Origin: an uncultured Pelagibacteraceae bacterium
GTDB lineage: Bacteria; Pseudomonadota; Alphaproteobacteria; Pelagibacterales; Pelagibacteraceae
Reading direction: 5' to 3'
Length of the DNA stretch: 64,000 nt
Assembly (NCBI GenBank): GCA_902571135.1
Contig: CACGAU010000001.1
Location: 62,001-126,000, forward strand
This document shows positions 51,377 to 60,977 of the stretch, piece after piece; within the stretch, counting starts at the first letter, position 1, and every line of letters begins with the position of its first letter. A program made the translations under genes and the position numbers. Under the pieces are notes generated by a model. It was not told the origin of the DNA. It worked only from the letters and a program-made list of their open reading frames with translations, and did no database searches.

Positions 51377-53575
51377 ATGAGAGGACTCGTTATCTGTTGG
51401 ATGCTCATAGGAGGATTGGGCTTCCTAATCTTTCCATGGTATGTAACGGGTGACGGGTTTTTCTCAATAAACTGGATATTAGAATATTCTTTAGAAGATT
51501 ACGGTTCGGTATTACCTCAGGTATTTATAAATAAAAAATATTGGCTTTTACCAATATTACTTCCTTTAATTTTTCCTTTAGCAACATTAAAATTAAATCA
51601 AAATAATCCTCTGTATTCTAAAATTTTCTTATACTCAGGAATAATTGGATTTATTTATTTTTTTCTACAAGGATTTTCTATTGGTATTCGAGGATGGAAT
51701 TTTGAAATTTTACAATCAATTTTTGGTGAAGTAGAAAATCAGTATGGTGTAGGATCAGGTGCAGTTTTAACTTGTTGTACATTTGTATTTTATATCACTC
51801 ATGGTTTATCAGCGCGTGGATGGTTGAATGGAGATAATTTTATTGTTGGAAGTATAGGTAGTATTATAATTTTAGTTTCAACTTTTGTATTTTTTCCAAT
51901 TTTTAGAATGTTTACCGTTGCTTTTAAAGGAACCGAGGGTGGTTATGAAATAAGTAATTTTTCAGACAAAATATTTAACAAAGGAATTTGGGGACTTGAT
52001 TGTCTTTATAGCGATTATGCATGTGGTGTTTTTTGGAATACCATTACTATGGGAACCCTTACTGCCTTTTCATCTACTATTTTAGGTTTAGGGTTTGCTC
52101 TTTTAATAGCAAGGACTAGCTTTAAATTTAAAAGAACAATTAGAATATTATCAGTATTACCAATAATTACTCCACCATTTGTAATTGGATTAGCGATAAT
52201 AATTTTATTTGGAAGAACTGGTGTTGTGAGTTCGTTTCTTGAATGGGGATTTGATATTGAACCTTCTAGATGGATTTATGGTTTACCTGGAATATGGTTT
52301 GCCCAAACACTTGCTTTTACCCCTATTGCATTTTTAGTTTTAATTGGTGTTGTTGAAAGTGTCAGTCCATCTATGGAAGAAGCATCTCAAACCTTGAGGG
52401 CTTCTAAATGGCAAGTTTTTAAAACAGTTACTTTACCATTAATGAGACCGGGAATAGCAAATGCGTTTCTACTTGGTTTTATAGAAAGTTTAGCAGACTT
52501 TGGTAACCCTTTAGTACTAGGAGCAGAATACGATGTATTATCTACTGAAATATTTTTTGCAATTGTTGGTGCACAGTACGATGAAACTAAAGCAGCAATA
52601 TTAGCAATGATTTTATTATCTGTTGTTCTAGTAGTATTTTATTTACAAAACCAGTGGTTAGGCAAAAAATCCTATATTTCAATTTCAGGTAAAGGAGATA
52701 GTGGTGTTCATCCTGAACTTCCAAATAAAACAAAATGGGTAATTTATTCAACTGTGCTTCCGTGGGCTTTATTGACATTTATAATTTATGTAATGATCAT
52801 GTTCGGTGGATTTGTAGAAATGTGGGGTGTTGATCATAGCTTTACATTAAGACATTATATTGAAGCTTTTAGTGTAGATTGGGTAAAAGAAAGAGGTTTC
52901 TTATGGACGGGAACTGCTTGGAACTCTTTTAATACTACATTTACTATAGCTCTAATTTCCTCTTTACCAACTGCTGCAATTGGAATTTTAACTGCCTACC
53001 TACTAACAAGACATAAATTTAAAGGAAAAAATGCTTTTGAATTTGGAACAATGTTAAGTTTTGCAATACCAGGTAGTGTAATTGGTGTAAGTTATGTTTT
53101 TGCTTTTAATGTTCCTCCTCTTGAACTAACCGGAACTGGAATAATTTTAGTAATTGCATTTGTGTTTAGAAACATGCCAGTTGGAGTTAGAGCAGGAATA
53201 GCTGCTATGAACCAACTTGATCCACATTTAGATGAAGCTTCATCAACTTTAAACGCTTCTAGCGCCCAAACATTTAGGAATATAATTCTTCCTTTACTTA
53301 AGCCTGCAATTACAGCATCTTTAGTTTTTAGTTTTGTAAGAGCTATGACTGCAATTAGTGCTGTTATCTTCTTGGTGAGTGCAAATTATGACTTAGCTGT
53401 TTCATATATACTTGGTAGATTAGAAAATAATGACTATGGCCTTGCAATAGTGTATTCATCTGCATTAATTCTGGTAATGCTAATTACAATTACTTTAATG
53501 CAATTAATAATAGGAAAACGTAAATTAGGAAGAAGAGATCAAGCCGCCGGAATTTTACAAGGAAATTTAGGATAA
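51377..53575 (+). CDS. FbpB-type ABC transporter permease, two fused halves with N-terminal extension
   Basis: A 732-residue permease with two EAA loops (EEASQTLRASKWQVFKTVTLP near 325 and DEASSTLNASSAQTFRNIILP near 615), so both transmembrane halves are on one chain as in FbpB/SfuB. The first ~190 residues add five more membrane segments not typical of FbpB, making it longer than usual. A cytoplasmic linker with KGDSGVHPELPNKTK separates the halves. It starts at ATG 51377, 2 nt after the hairpin, and overlaps the ATPase gene by one base. Confidence 0.83.
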   Translation: MRGLVICWMLIGGLGFLIFPWYVTGDGFFSINWILEYSLEDYGSVLPQVFINKKYWLLPILLPLIFPLATLKLNQNNPLYSKIFLYSGIIGFIYFFLQGFSIGIRGWNFEILQSIFGEVENQYGVGSGAVLTCCTFVFYITHGLSARGWLNGDNFIVGSIGSIIILVSTFVFFPIFRMFTVAFKGTEGGYEISNFSDKIFNKGIWGLDCLYSDYACGVFWNTITMGTLTAFSSTILGLGFALLIARTSFKFKRTIRILSVLPIITPPFVIGLAIIILFGRTGVVSSFLEWGFDIEPSRWIYGLPGIWFAQTLAFTPIAFLVLIGVVESVSPSMEEASQTLRASKWQVFKTVTLPLMRPGIANAFLLGFIESLADFGNPLVLGAEYDVLSTEIFFAIVGAQYDETKAAILAMILLSVVLVVFYLQNQWLGKKSYISISGKGDSGVHPELPNKTKWVIYSTVLPWALLTFIIYVMIMFGGFVEMWGVDHSFTLRHYIEAFSVDWVKERGFLWTGTAWNSFNTTFTIALISSLPTAAIGILTAYLLTRHKFKGKNAFEFGTMLSFAIPGSVIGVSYVFAFNVPPLELTGTGIILVIAFVFRNMPVGVRAGIAAMNQLDPHLDEASSTLNASSAQTFRNIILPLLKPAITASLVFSFVRAMTAISAVIFLVSANYDLAVSYILGRLENNDYGLAIVYSSALILVMLITITLMQLIIGKRKLGRRDQAAGILQGNLG

Positions 53576-54630
53576 TGAAAAAAGCAGAAGTAAAGTTTGA
53601 AAATATAACAAAAAAATTTAATGAAACCACAGCAGTAGATAATGTTAGCTGTAAATTTGAAGCTGGAACCTTAACTACTTTACTTGGTCCATCAGGGTGT
53701 GGAAAAACTACTTCACTAAGAATTATTGCAGGTCTTGAAAGAGCCACCAGTGGTAAAATATTAGTAGATGATGAAGATGTAACATTATTACCTGCAACTG
53801 ACAGAGATGTATCAATGGTATTTCAATCTTATGCTTTATTTCCGCATATGAGTGTTCTAGAAAATGTTTCTTATGGATTGAAAATGATCAATGTGAATAA
53901 GGAAGAATATATTCAAAAATCTTTAGAAACTCTAAAATTGGTAAATTTAGAGGGGTATGAAAATAGGATGCCATCAGAACTATCTGGTGGACAACAGCAA
54001 AGGGTTGCGGTTGCTAGAGCAATTGTGTTGAAACCAAAAGTGCTACTTTTTGATGAACCTCTTTCAAACCTAGATGCAAAATTAAGAAGACAAGTAAGAG
54101 AAGATATTAGAGAAATTCAACAAAAATTAGGAGTTACAACTATTTATGTAACTCATGACCAAGAAGAGGCTTTAGCAATATCTGATAAAGTTATTGTGAT
54201 GAATAATGCGGTCATCGCCCAAGAAGGTAGTCCAAAAGATCTTTATAATTTTCCAAAAAATAAATTTGTTGCAAACTTTATTGGTGACGCAAATGTCGTA
54301 AAGGCTGAAATCTTAAATAAACAATCAAACTCTTATGATTTAAAAATAGCTGAAATGAAAATTAAAGTTCAAAGTGATAAGGATTTTGAAAAAACTGTTT
54401 CTGTAGCACTTAGACCTGAAAAAATTTTAATTAACAAAGATAAAAAAGAGAACTCAATCCATGCAACTGTTAACAATGCATCATTTGTAGGAAGTAATTA
54501 TCAATACATACTAAATTCAGATGCAGGAAAACTATTTGTTATTTCAGGAGAAACGAACAACATATTTAAAGTTGGAGAAGAAGTCTTTTTAAGTATAAAT
54601 GAAGAAGAAGTAAAAATTCTAAATGATTAA
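53575..54630 (+). CDS. FbpC/PotA-type ABC transporter ATP-binding protein
   Basis: A 351-residue ATPase: Walker A GPSGCGKTT, Q-loop VFQSYALFPH, signature LSGGQQQR, Walker B LLFDEPLSNLDA, H-loop VTHDQEEAL, then a C-terminal TOBE domain (about residues 240-350). It belongs to the iron/spermidine/sugar ATPase group. It serves the preceding permease and binding protein; ATGA-type overlap with the permease gives tight coupling. The phosphate-acyltransferase gene follows after 5 bp. Confidence 0.92.
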   Translation: MKKAEVKFENITKKFNETTAVDNVSCKFEAGTLTTLLGPSGCGKTTSLRIIAGLERATSGKILVDDEDVTLLPATDRDVSMVFQSYALFPHMSVLENVSYGLKMINVNKEEYIQKSLETLKLVNLEGYENRMPSELSGGQQQRVAVARAIVLKPKVLLFDEPLSNLDAKLRRQVREDIREIQQKLGVTTIYVTHDQEEALAISDKVIVMNNAVIAQEGSPKDLYNFPKNKFVANFIGDANVVKAEILNKQSNSYDLKIAEMKIKVQSDKDFEKTVSVALRPEKILINKDKKENSIHATVNNASFVGSNYQYILNSDAGKLFVISGETNNIFKVGEEVFLSINEEEVKILND

Positions 54631-54635
54631 ATTAT

Positions 54636-55547
54636 ATGCTATCAAGTAAAGAAATTGTATGTCCAAATAATCTTCTGGATTTAGCTCACAAAAAAAAAGG
54701 TGTTAAAGTTGCTGTTGTAAATGCAGGAAAACCTTTGCCAATGTTATCCATTCAAGATGCAGTAAATGAAAATCTAATTGAACCAATTTTTATTGGTCAT
54801 GAATTAGAAATACAAAAATGTGCTGAAGATATTAAATGGGATATTTCTAAATATGAGCTTATTCATGAACCTGTAGAAAATGATACCGCAAAAATTGCTG
54901 CTAAACTTGCAAGTGAAGATAAGGTTAAAATAATTGTCAAAGGACACATTCATACAGATGTTCTAATGAAAGAGGTTTTAAAACGTGAATACAATTTGTT
55001 AGGCAAAACAAGACTAAGTCATATTTGGCATATGAGTATTGGTAAAGACGACAAGCCTTTAATAATCACTGATGGAGCATTAAATGTATTGCCCAATGTA
55101 AAAACTAAAATGCATATCTTGAAAAATGTAATAAATTTTTCACATAGAATAGGAATTGAAAGACCAAAAATATCTGTTTTATCAGCAACAGAAGAAGTTT
55201 TAGAAAGTGTGCCAAGTTCCATTGAAGCAGCAGAAATTACAAAGTTAGCTAAAGAAGAAAATTTAAATGCTGATGTTTTTGGTCCTTTAGCATTTGACAA
55301 TAGCATTTCAAAAAAATCAGCAGCAATAAAAGGAATTAAAAATTTAGTTGCTGGTGAGGCAGATGTATTGTTGGTGCCAAGTGTAGAAACTGGAAATGCG
55401 TTGGTAAAAATGCTGATATATTTTAGTGGAGCATGTGCCGCAGGAGTTGTTGTCGGTGGAAAAGTGCCAGTTGTGATCACAAGTAGATCTGATGAAGCTC
55501 AAGCACGATTAGCTTCTATTGCAGCTGCAGTTGTTGCATTGGACTAA
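54636..55547 (+). CDS. Phosphate acetyl/butyryltransferase family protein
   Basis: A 303-residue protein of the PTA_PTB family. It has the VVNAGKPLPMLS N-terminal region, GKTRLSHIWHM, and a C-terminal VDVLLVPSVETGNALVKMLIYFSGACAAGVVVGGKVPVVITSRSDEAQARL, whose NALVK/RSDEAQARL motif is diagnostic. It exchanges acetyl-phosphate with CoA (or a related acyl). Sulfonate pathways using Xsc make acetyl-phosphate, for which such an enzyme would be needed, but Xsc is not in this window. Following an ABC ATPase by 5 bp, it belongs to that operon. Confidence 0.8.
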   Translation: MLSSKEIVCPNNLLDLAHKKKGVKVAVVNAGKPLPMLSIQDAVNENLIEPIFIGHELEIQKCAEDIKWDISKYELIHEPVENDTAKIAAKLASEDKVKIIVKGHIHTDVLMKEVLKREYNLLGKTRLSHIWHMSIGKDDKPLIITDGALNVLPNVKTKMHILKNVINFSHRIGIERPKISVLSATEEVLESVPSSIEAAEITKLAKEENLNADVFGPLAFDNSISKKSAAIKGIKNLVAGEADVLLVPSVETGNALVKMLIYFSGACAAGVVVGGKVPVVITSRSDEAQARLASIAAAVVALD

Positions 55548-55556
55548 ATGATTCAT

Positions 55557-55576
55557 TGAATTTCAAAAGAAATTCA
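55557..55576 (+). promoter_or_regulatory. AT-rich hairpin between acyltransferase and HisD-like genes
   Basis: TGAATTTC and GAAATTCA form an 8-bp stem with an AAAA loop, 30 nt before the HisD-like start. It lacks a T-run and GC pairs, so it is only a possible processing or stability element. Confidence 0.35.
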
Positions 55577-55606
55577 TTTAAATAAACTGAAATTTAAAGG
55601 AGAGAA

Positions 55607-56893
55607 ATGGCAATTACATACTTAAAAAAATCACCAAAAACATCATCAACTGATGACACAAAAACAAGAGAAATAGTTGAAAATATTCTAAAAGATATTG
55701 AGACTAGTAAAGAAGAAGGTTGTAAGGAGCTCTCAAAAAAATTTGATAAATACGAAGGTGATGTAATTGTTTCAAAAGAAAAAATTGAAGAAATAAAAAA
55801 AAATTTAGATCAAAAAACTAAAGATGATATTCAGTTCTCTCATGAAAGAGTAAGAAAGTTTGCTGAGGCACAATTAAAAAATTATGGCCAAGACTTTGAA
55901 GTTGAATTATCTGATGGTTTATTTGCAGGACAAAAACTTATTCCAGTAAATACAGCAGGTTGCTACGTGCCAGCGGGGAGATATGCTCATATAGCTTCAG
56001 CTGTAATGAGTGTAACAACAGCAAAAGTTGCTGGGGTTAAAAATATTTTAGTTTGCAGTTCACCAAAACCTGGAGTTGGAGTACATCCATCAATTGTTTA
56101 TACAGCTGACTTATGCGGAGCTGATGTAATAATGAATTTGGGTGGCGTGCAAGCTATTGCAGCTATGACTAATGGTTTGTTTGGAAATGCACCTGCAGAT
56201 ATATTGGTTGGTCCTGGTAACCAATTTGTTGCAGAAGCAAAAAGGATTTTATTTGGAAAAGTTGGTATTGATTTATTTGCTGGTCCGACAGAAATTGCAG
56301 TTATTGCAGACGAGACAGCAGATCCTGAAATGGTAGCATATGATTTAGTTGGACAAGCAGAACACGGTTATAATTCTCCAGCTTGGCTGTTTACTAAAAG
56401 TAAAAAAGTTGCAGACTATGTAATGGAAAGAGTTCCAGAATTAATTGCAGATTTGCCAGATCTTCCAAGGGAAAATTCAGGTGCTGCATGGAGAGATTAT
56501 GGTGAAGTAATCCTTTGCGATACTGATGAAGAGATTGCTAAAGTTAGTGATGAATACGCTCCAGAACATTTAGAAGTCCAGACTAAAAATTTACAATGGT
56601 ATCACGACAGATTAAAAAATTATGGATCTTTATTCATTGGTGAAGAAACAACCGTTGCTTATGGAGATAAATGCTCAGGTACAAATCATATTTTGCCAAC
56701 AAAAGGTGCGGGTAGATACACAGGGGGTTTATTTGTTGGTAAATTTATTAAGACATTAAGTTTCCAAAGAATGAGTAAGGCCGCAACAAAAGAAGTTGGT
56801 GCTGCTTGTGCAAGAATTTCTAGATACGAAGGAATGGAAGCACATGCTAGAACAGGTGATGTGAGATTAAGAAAATACGGTTTTCAAAACTAA
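55607..56893 (+). CDS. hpsN: HisD-family dehydrogenase, probably sulfopropanediol dehydrogenase (HpsN)
   Basis: A 428-residue homologue of histidinol dehydrogenase. Zinc and catalytic residues of the family are visible: Gln and His in GQAEHGYNS, the Glu-His pair in EYAPEHLEV, the Asp in YGDKCSGTNH and the His in GMEAHARTG. The MAITYLKK start and the surroundings (no other histidine genes; taurine transporter, acyltransferase and LDH2 enzymes nearby) favour HpsN, which oxidises 2,3-dihydroxypropane-1-sulfonate to (R)-sulfolactate. That assignment is by similarity recalled and context; true HisD is the alternative. AAAGGAGAG ribosome-binding site at 55596-55604. Confidence 0.75.
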   Translation: MAITYLKKSPKTSSTDDTKTREIVENILKDIETSKEEGCKELSKKFDKYEGDVIVSKEKIEEIKKNLDQKTKDDIQFSHERVRKFAEAQLKNYGQDFEVELSDGLFAGQKLIPVNTAGCYVPAGRYAHIASAVMSVTTAKVAGVKNILVCSSPKPGVGVHPSIVYTADLCGADVIMNLGGVQAIAAMTNGLFGNAPADILVGPGNQFVAEAKRILFGKVGIDLFAGPTEIAVIADETADPEMVAYDLVGQAEHGYNSPAWLFTKSKKVADYVMERVPELIADLPDLPRENSGAAWRDYGEVILCDTDEEIAKVSDEYAPEHLEVQTKNLQWYHDRLKNYGSLFIGEETTVAYGDKCSGTNHILPTKGAGRYTGGLFVGKFIKTLSFQRMSKAATKEVGAACARISRYEGMEAHARTGDVRLRKYGFQN

Positions 56894-56910
56894 TAATTTA
56901 GGGATTTAAA

Positions 56911-57276
56911 ATGAAAAAATTTGATGAACTTATGAGTGTAGGAAGTGAAATTAAAAACATTACCGCTGAAGATGCAAAGAAAAAATTAAATGATCCTAAT
57001 GTTCAATTTATTGATGTAAGAGATAAAGATAGTTTTTCTAAGGGTACAATAGGAAATGCCGTACACATGGACAGAGGATTGCTTGAATTTTATTTAGCAG
57101 AGGGAAGTCCTTTGGAAAATGATATTTTTAAAAATAATCCAGATAAAGAGTTTGTAGTTTTTTGTGGTTTAGGAGGTCAAGGCACCCTTGCCACAAAAAC
57201 AATGAAAGACATGGGTGTCAAAAATGTTAAAAACATTACAGGTGGAATGTCTGAGTGGGATAAAATAAAAGATTAA
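56911..57276 (+). CDS. Rhodanese-domain protein
   Basis: A 121-residue single rhodanese domain. Family motifs are FIDVRDKDSFSKGTIGNAVHMDRG (CH2A) and the active-site loop FCGLGGQGTLAT, whose Cys would carry the persulfide; the GGMSEW end is typical. It could move sulfur in reduced form or serve a regulatory role. It is 17 bp downstream of the HisD-like gene and shares a TTAA stop with the convergent GH63-like gene. Confidence 0.85.
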   Translation: MKKFDELMSVGSEIKNITAEDAKKKLNDPNVQFIDVRDKDSFSKGTIGNAVHMDRGLLEFYLAEGSPLENDIFKNNPDKEFVVFCGLGGQGTLATKTMKDMGVKNVKNITGGMSEWDKIKD

Positions 57277-58538
57277 TCTTTATTTAATTTTAAATCCAAA
57301 TAGAGAGCTGCTGACCAAGAAAAATTATTTGCACCCATTGGTTTACCATTTTTGCAACTGTAATATTCGTGAAATCCTTTTTTTTCTACCAATCTAATAG
57401 TGCTTTGTTTAATTTTTTTTGAATATTTTTCGTCCTTATTAACTAGACCCTTGTACATAAACCAATTACAATTAACCCACACAGGACCTCTCCAATAACG
57501 TTTTTCCTCAAAGCTTTTGTGATTAGGTTTTATTGAAGAAAAGAAATATTTTTCTTTTACGTTATGTTTTTTTAAGTTTTTGATTAAAACATCATTTATC
57601 TTATGATTATTAATATCAGCAAACAGTACTAAGTAATTTGTTATAGATGGGACTGATATTTTTTTTTTATTTCTTAAATCAAATGAAAAGAAAGTACCTT
57701 TTTTTTTGTCAAAAAATCTTAAAATATTTCTCTCAGTGAGTTTTACATAATTAATTATTTTAGAGCTATCTAGATTAAATTCTTTTAAAAGTATGATTAG
57801 ATCTTTATTTGCTTTAAGAAATATAGAATTAAATCCAATATCAACGACATTGAACATTGCAGTATTGAATATTTTTTTTGGATTATACTTCTTTTTTCTT
57901 AGATCGTTTTTAATCGTTACATACCTATCATAGTCAATATTTAAAGGTCTATGTTCTGGATTAACAACCTTATTATCAGCTCTTTTATATTTTATATTTT
58001 TTTCAATTTTAACTTTACTCATTGGTCCATCCCAAAGTGAAGAATTATCATAGCCACTTTCCCATGGATGAAGTATTGATACTAAACCAGTTTTTTTTGG
58101 ATCTCTATATTTAAGGAACCACTCATGAGATTTTTTGATTTTAATTATAAATTTTTTAATTTTTGTTTTTTGTTTTTTAGTAATTTTATTTTTATCTGTT
58201 ATTTGTTTTAAAATACTTGCAAGCACCGGAGGTTGAGTTATTCCAGATGAGTGAATTTTATTTCCACAACTCCAAGCAGTATGATTAGGATAGTAATTGG
58301 TATTTGTATCATGAAATAGAATGTGTGGAATCATTCCATCTTTCCATTGTCCATCTAATAGAGTTTTAATTTCTTTTAATGCAAAATTAAGATTAAAGTA
58401 AGAGTATCCCAATGCAATGAATGCTGAGTCCCAGTTCCATTGTGCAGGATATAATTTATTATTTGTTGGTAAAGTGTATCCCTTTTTTCTATTTCCGATT
58501 AAAGTTTTTTGTGCGATTTTAACAAATTTATTCATCAT
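57273..58538 (-). CDS. GH63-like glycoside hydrolase (mannosyl/glucosylglycerate hydrolase type)
   Basis: A 421-residue alpha-toroid glycosidase of the GH63/MGH-like family. The family signature is visible throughout: QWNWDSAFIALGY, GQWKDGMIPHILFHD, SSGITQPPV, HPWESGYDNSSLWDGPMS (Asp as candidate general acid), RGPVWVNCNWF and EYYSCKNGKPMGANNFSWSAALYL (Glu as candidate base). There is no signal peptide, so it acts in the cytoplasm on imported substrate. Known relatives cleave mannosylglycerate, glucosylglycerate or trehalose-like glycosides. It is the last gene of a CUT1 transporter operon and overlaps the permease by 4 bp. Confidence 0.82.
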   Translation of the reverse strand: MMNKFVKIAQKTLIGNRKKGYTLPTNNKLYPAQWNWDSAFIALGYSYFNLNFALKEIKTLLDGQWKDGMIPHILFHDTNTNYYPNHTAWSCGNKIHSSGITQPPVLASILKQITDKNKITKKQKTKIKKFIIKIKKSHEWFLKYRDPKKTGLVSILHPWESGYDNSSLWDGPMSKVKIEKNIKYKRADNKVVNPEHRPLNIDYDRYVTIKNDLRKKKYNPKKIFNTAMFNVVDIGFNSIFLKANKDLIILLKEFNLDSSKIINYVKLTERNILRFFDKKKGTFFSFDLRNKKKISVPSITNYLVLFADINNHKINDVLIKNLKKHNVKEKYFFSSIKPNHKSFEEKRYWRGPVWVNCNWFMYKGLVNKDEKYSKKIKQSTIRLVEKKGFHEYYSCKNGKPMGANNFSWSAALYLDLKLNKD

Positions 58539-59728
58539 CCTTTTACACTTCCTGCTGTTAAACCACTTACTAGATATTTTTCAAAATAAACAAAAATGAA
58601 TAGCACTGGTAAAGTAACAATAACTGAACCAGCCATCAAATATTGTCTAGGCGTTTCTGCATCACCACTTAAATATTGAATAGCTCTGGATAATGTAAAT
58701 GAATTTGGATTATCTAAAAACATTAATGAAAATAAAAACTCATTCCAAGCAATCATAAACACATATAATGCTACCGATGAAATAGCTGGAATACTTAGTG
58801 GAATTATAATTTTTGTGATAATCCCAAACCAACTTAGTCTATCTAATATTGCGGCTTCCTCTAGCTCCTTAGGTATACTTTTAAAATATCCTTGTAGCAT
58901 ATAGATTGCGACTGGAAGTGTGGTGGCGGTATATACTATCAACAAACCTTCTATAGAATTTCTCAATCCTAATTGACTAAAAATTGTATAAAGTGGAATA
59001 ACAAGTACTATTGCTGGAAACATGTAGATTATAAGTATTGATGTAGATAAAAATGTTTTTCCAAAAAAATTTAATCTTGCTACCGCATAAGCAGCTGGGA
59101 TTGCAAAAAGAAGAGTGATAATAACTGTGCCAACTGAAACGATAGTGCTAGTAATAATATATTTTCCAAAATTATAAGATTTAAAAATTACAAAATATGA
59201 GTTGAACAATTCTTTTAAACCTTGAGCAAAATTTATACTAAAATCTAAAGGGTTTACTAACAAAGCAATCTGAGTTTTAAAACTCGTTACTAACATCATA
59301 TAAAACGGGAATAGTATTACAAAAGAAAAAAATAAAATTCCAAACAAAGTTAAAAAATCAAAAAGGATAACTTGCGTGGAGTGTTCTTCTTTTAGGTTGG
59401 TGAAATTATACTTATTAATTTTACTGACAAAAAAATATATTATTAAGAAAGTACCTACATTATACCATACAGGAAGTTTTTGTATTAAGTAGCCATCAAA
59501 AATTACAAATAAAGATGAAAAAATAATAGATTTATAAATAGGTTTAATTTTATCATTAAAAATTAAATGAAATAAAGATATTAAAAATCCGATAATAAAA
59601 ATTATTTCAATATTAAATGTTTTGATAGTTAATCCTTGCAATGTTGCTAATACTTTCCAAATTGAAACTAAAAATATTAAGAAAAATGTAGCTATCAATG
59701 AAAATAGAATTGTATTTTTAATTTTCAT
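58535..59728 (-). CDS. CUT1 sugar ABC transporter permease (MalG type) with N-terminal extension
   Basis: A 397-residue permease whose last ~280 residues match the MalG type, with the EAA loop ELEEAAILDRLSWFGIITKIIIPLS near residue 290. Residues 1-115 add four membrane segments unlike normal MalG. The transported compound is most likely a glycoside, as the next gene is GH63-like. It overlaps MalF by 11 bp and the hydrolase by 4 bp. The extension is in one uninterrupted frame. Confidence 0.88.
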   Translation of the reverse strand: MKIKNTILFSLIATFFLIFLVSIWKVLATLQGLTIKTFNIEIIFIIGFLISLFHLIFNDKIKPIYKSIIFSSLFVIFDGYLIQKLPVWYNVGTFLIIYFFVSKINKYNFTNLKEEHSTQVILFDFLTLFGILFFSFVILFPFYMMLVTSFKTQIALLVNPLDFSINFAQGLKELFNSYFVIFKSYNFGKYIITSTIVSVGTVIITLLFAIPAAYAVARLNFFGKTFLSTSILIIYMFPAIVLVIPLYTIFSQLGLRNSIEGLLIVYTATTLPVAIYMLQGYFKSIPKELEEAAILDRLSWFGIITKIIIPLSIPAISSVALYVFMIAWNEFLFSLMFLDNPNSFTLSRAIQYLSGDAETPRQYLMAGSVIVTLPVLFIFVYFEKYLVSGLTAGSVKG

Positions 59729-60977
59729 CTACCCTTTTTCCTAAAAGTTTAAAATAAAAAAACATAAACATTAAAAGTAAGACAACAATGACTATAGAAA
59801 CAGCTGAGCCCATACCAATATCTGAAATTGCAAATCCTTGTTGATAAACATTTATAGGCAAAGTTCTTGTTCCAGATGCACCTCCTGTTAATAAAAAAAC
59901 ATCCTCAAATTTATTAAAGTTCCAAATAAACCTAATCATAAACAATATTGATATAACTGCTGTTATTTGTGGAAGAGTAATTTTAAAAAACTTTTGAAAT
60001 GGGCTAGCTCCATCAACATCAGCAGCTTCATAAAGCTCTTTAGGGATGGCTTGCAGTCTTGCGAGAATAAAAAGAAATGCCAAAGGGAAATATCGCCATA
60101 TCTCAAACATTATAACTGTTGTCAAAGCTAATCTTAATTTAAAATCAAATCCTAAAACGCTAATCTCTATATATTTTTGTCCAAGTAAATTAATTGGTGT
60201 TTCTATTATTTGATAATTTATCAATAAACTATTTAGTGTTCCGCTATTTGGATCTAATAATAGTTCCCAGGTATATGCTAAAGCAACAACGGGAGCCACA
60301 TATGGAAAAAGTAAAACACTTCTCATAAAAGTTCTTCCGTAAAACTTTTGATTAACCATCTGTGCTGTCAAAATACCAAAAATAATTGAGCCAACTGTCC
60401 CAAAAAATGTGTAATAAAATGTTGTAAGAAGTAAGTCTATAAACTCATTATCAAATAAAACTTTTTTGAAGTTTTTTAAAGTAAAGTTGGTATTAAGTAA
60501 TATATTATCAGATTTACCATCTAGTTTTGGCTTGATTGATTTAAGCTTTTTTTTATCAATTTTTGATCCATCATTTGTTTCAAAAATAACTTGAAAATTC
60601 TCCCTATATTTAGCTGGCCAATTACCAAATTCACATTTTAAATTATAATTTTTGTAGTCACATCTTGGATCTAAATTTACAATTTCAAAATTTTTAGGAA
60701 AATTATCTTGAAAAGAAACATCTCTTATTTCTTGAATTAATGAGCTATTTCTTAACTTGTATAATATTTTTATTTTTGAAGTCTCTTCAGAAATAGATTT
60801 TACGATTTTTTTTGCCCTTGGCTCTGGTATTCTGATATCTTTTAATTCAACTTCTTTAAAACTAATCCAAACGTTTGCAAAAATTGGAAATAAAATTATT
60901 GCAAAAACTAAAAGGACTGCAGGTAAAGTTAATATGTATGCGGTTTTTTTTTCTGTATTTGCTAAAGTGTCATTCAT
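59718..60977 (-). CDS. CUT1 sugar ABC transporter permease (MalF type) with large first periplasmic loop
   Basis: A 419-residue permease with the CUT1 EAA loop ELYEAADVDGASPFQKFFKITLP near residue 315. Residues about 40-165, between membrane segments 1 and 2, form a soluble, presumably periplasmic insert with two Cys near residues 103 and 110. The insert is unusual in bacterial CUT1 MalF except that enterobacterial MalF has a large loop elsewhere. The ATG 60977 touches the U-run of the preceding hairpin, with no Shine-Dalgarno. Confidence 0.87.
   Translation of the reverse strand: MNDTLANTEKKTAYILTLPAVLLVFAIILFPIFANVWISFKEVELKDIRIPEPRAKKIVKSISEETSKIKILYKLRNSSLIQEIRDVSFQDNFPKNFEIVNLDPRCDYKNYNLKCEFGNWPAKYRENFQVIFETNDGSKIDKKKLKSIKPKLDGKSDNILLNTNFTLKNFKKVLFDNEFIDLLLTTFYYTFFGTVGSIIFGILTAQMVNQKFYGRTFMRSVLLFPYVAPVVALAYTWELLLDPNSGTLNSLLINYQIIETPINLLGQKYIEISVLGFDFKLRLALTTVIMFEIWRYFPLAFLFILARLQAIPKELYEAADVDGASPFQKFFKITLPQITAVISILFMIRFIWNFNKFEDVFLLTGGASGTRTLPINVYQQGFAISDIGMGSAVSIVIVVLLLMFMFFYFKLLGKRVDEN

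Noticed and set aside
55607-56893. Histidine biosynthesis gene hisD
   Set aside because: No other his gene is nearby and the surroundings are sulfonate-like; judged more likely HpsN, although a genome-wide check is needed.
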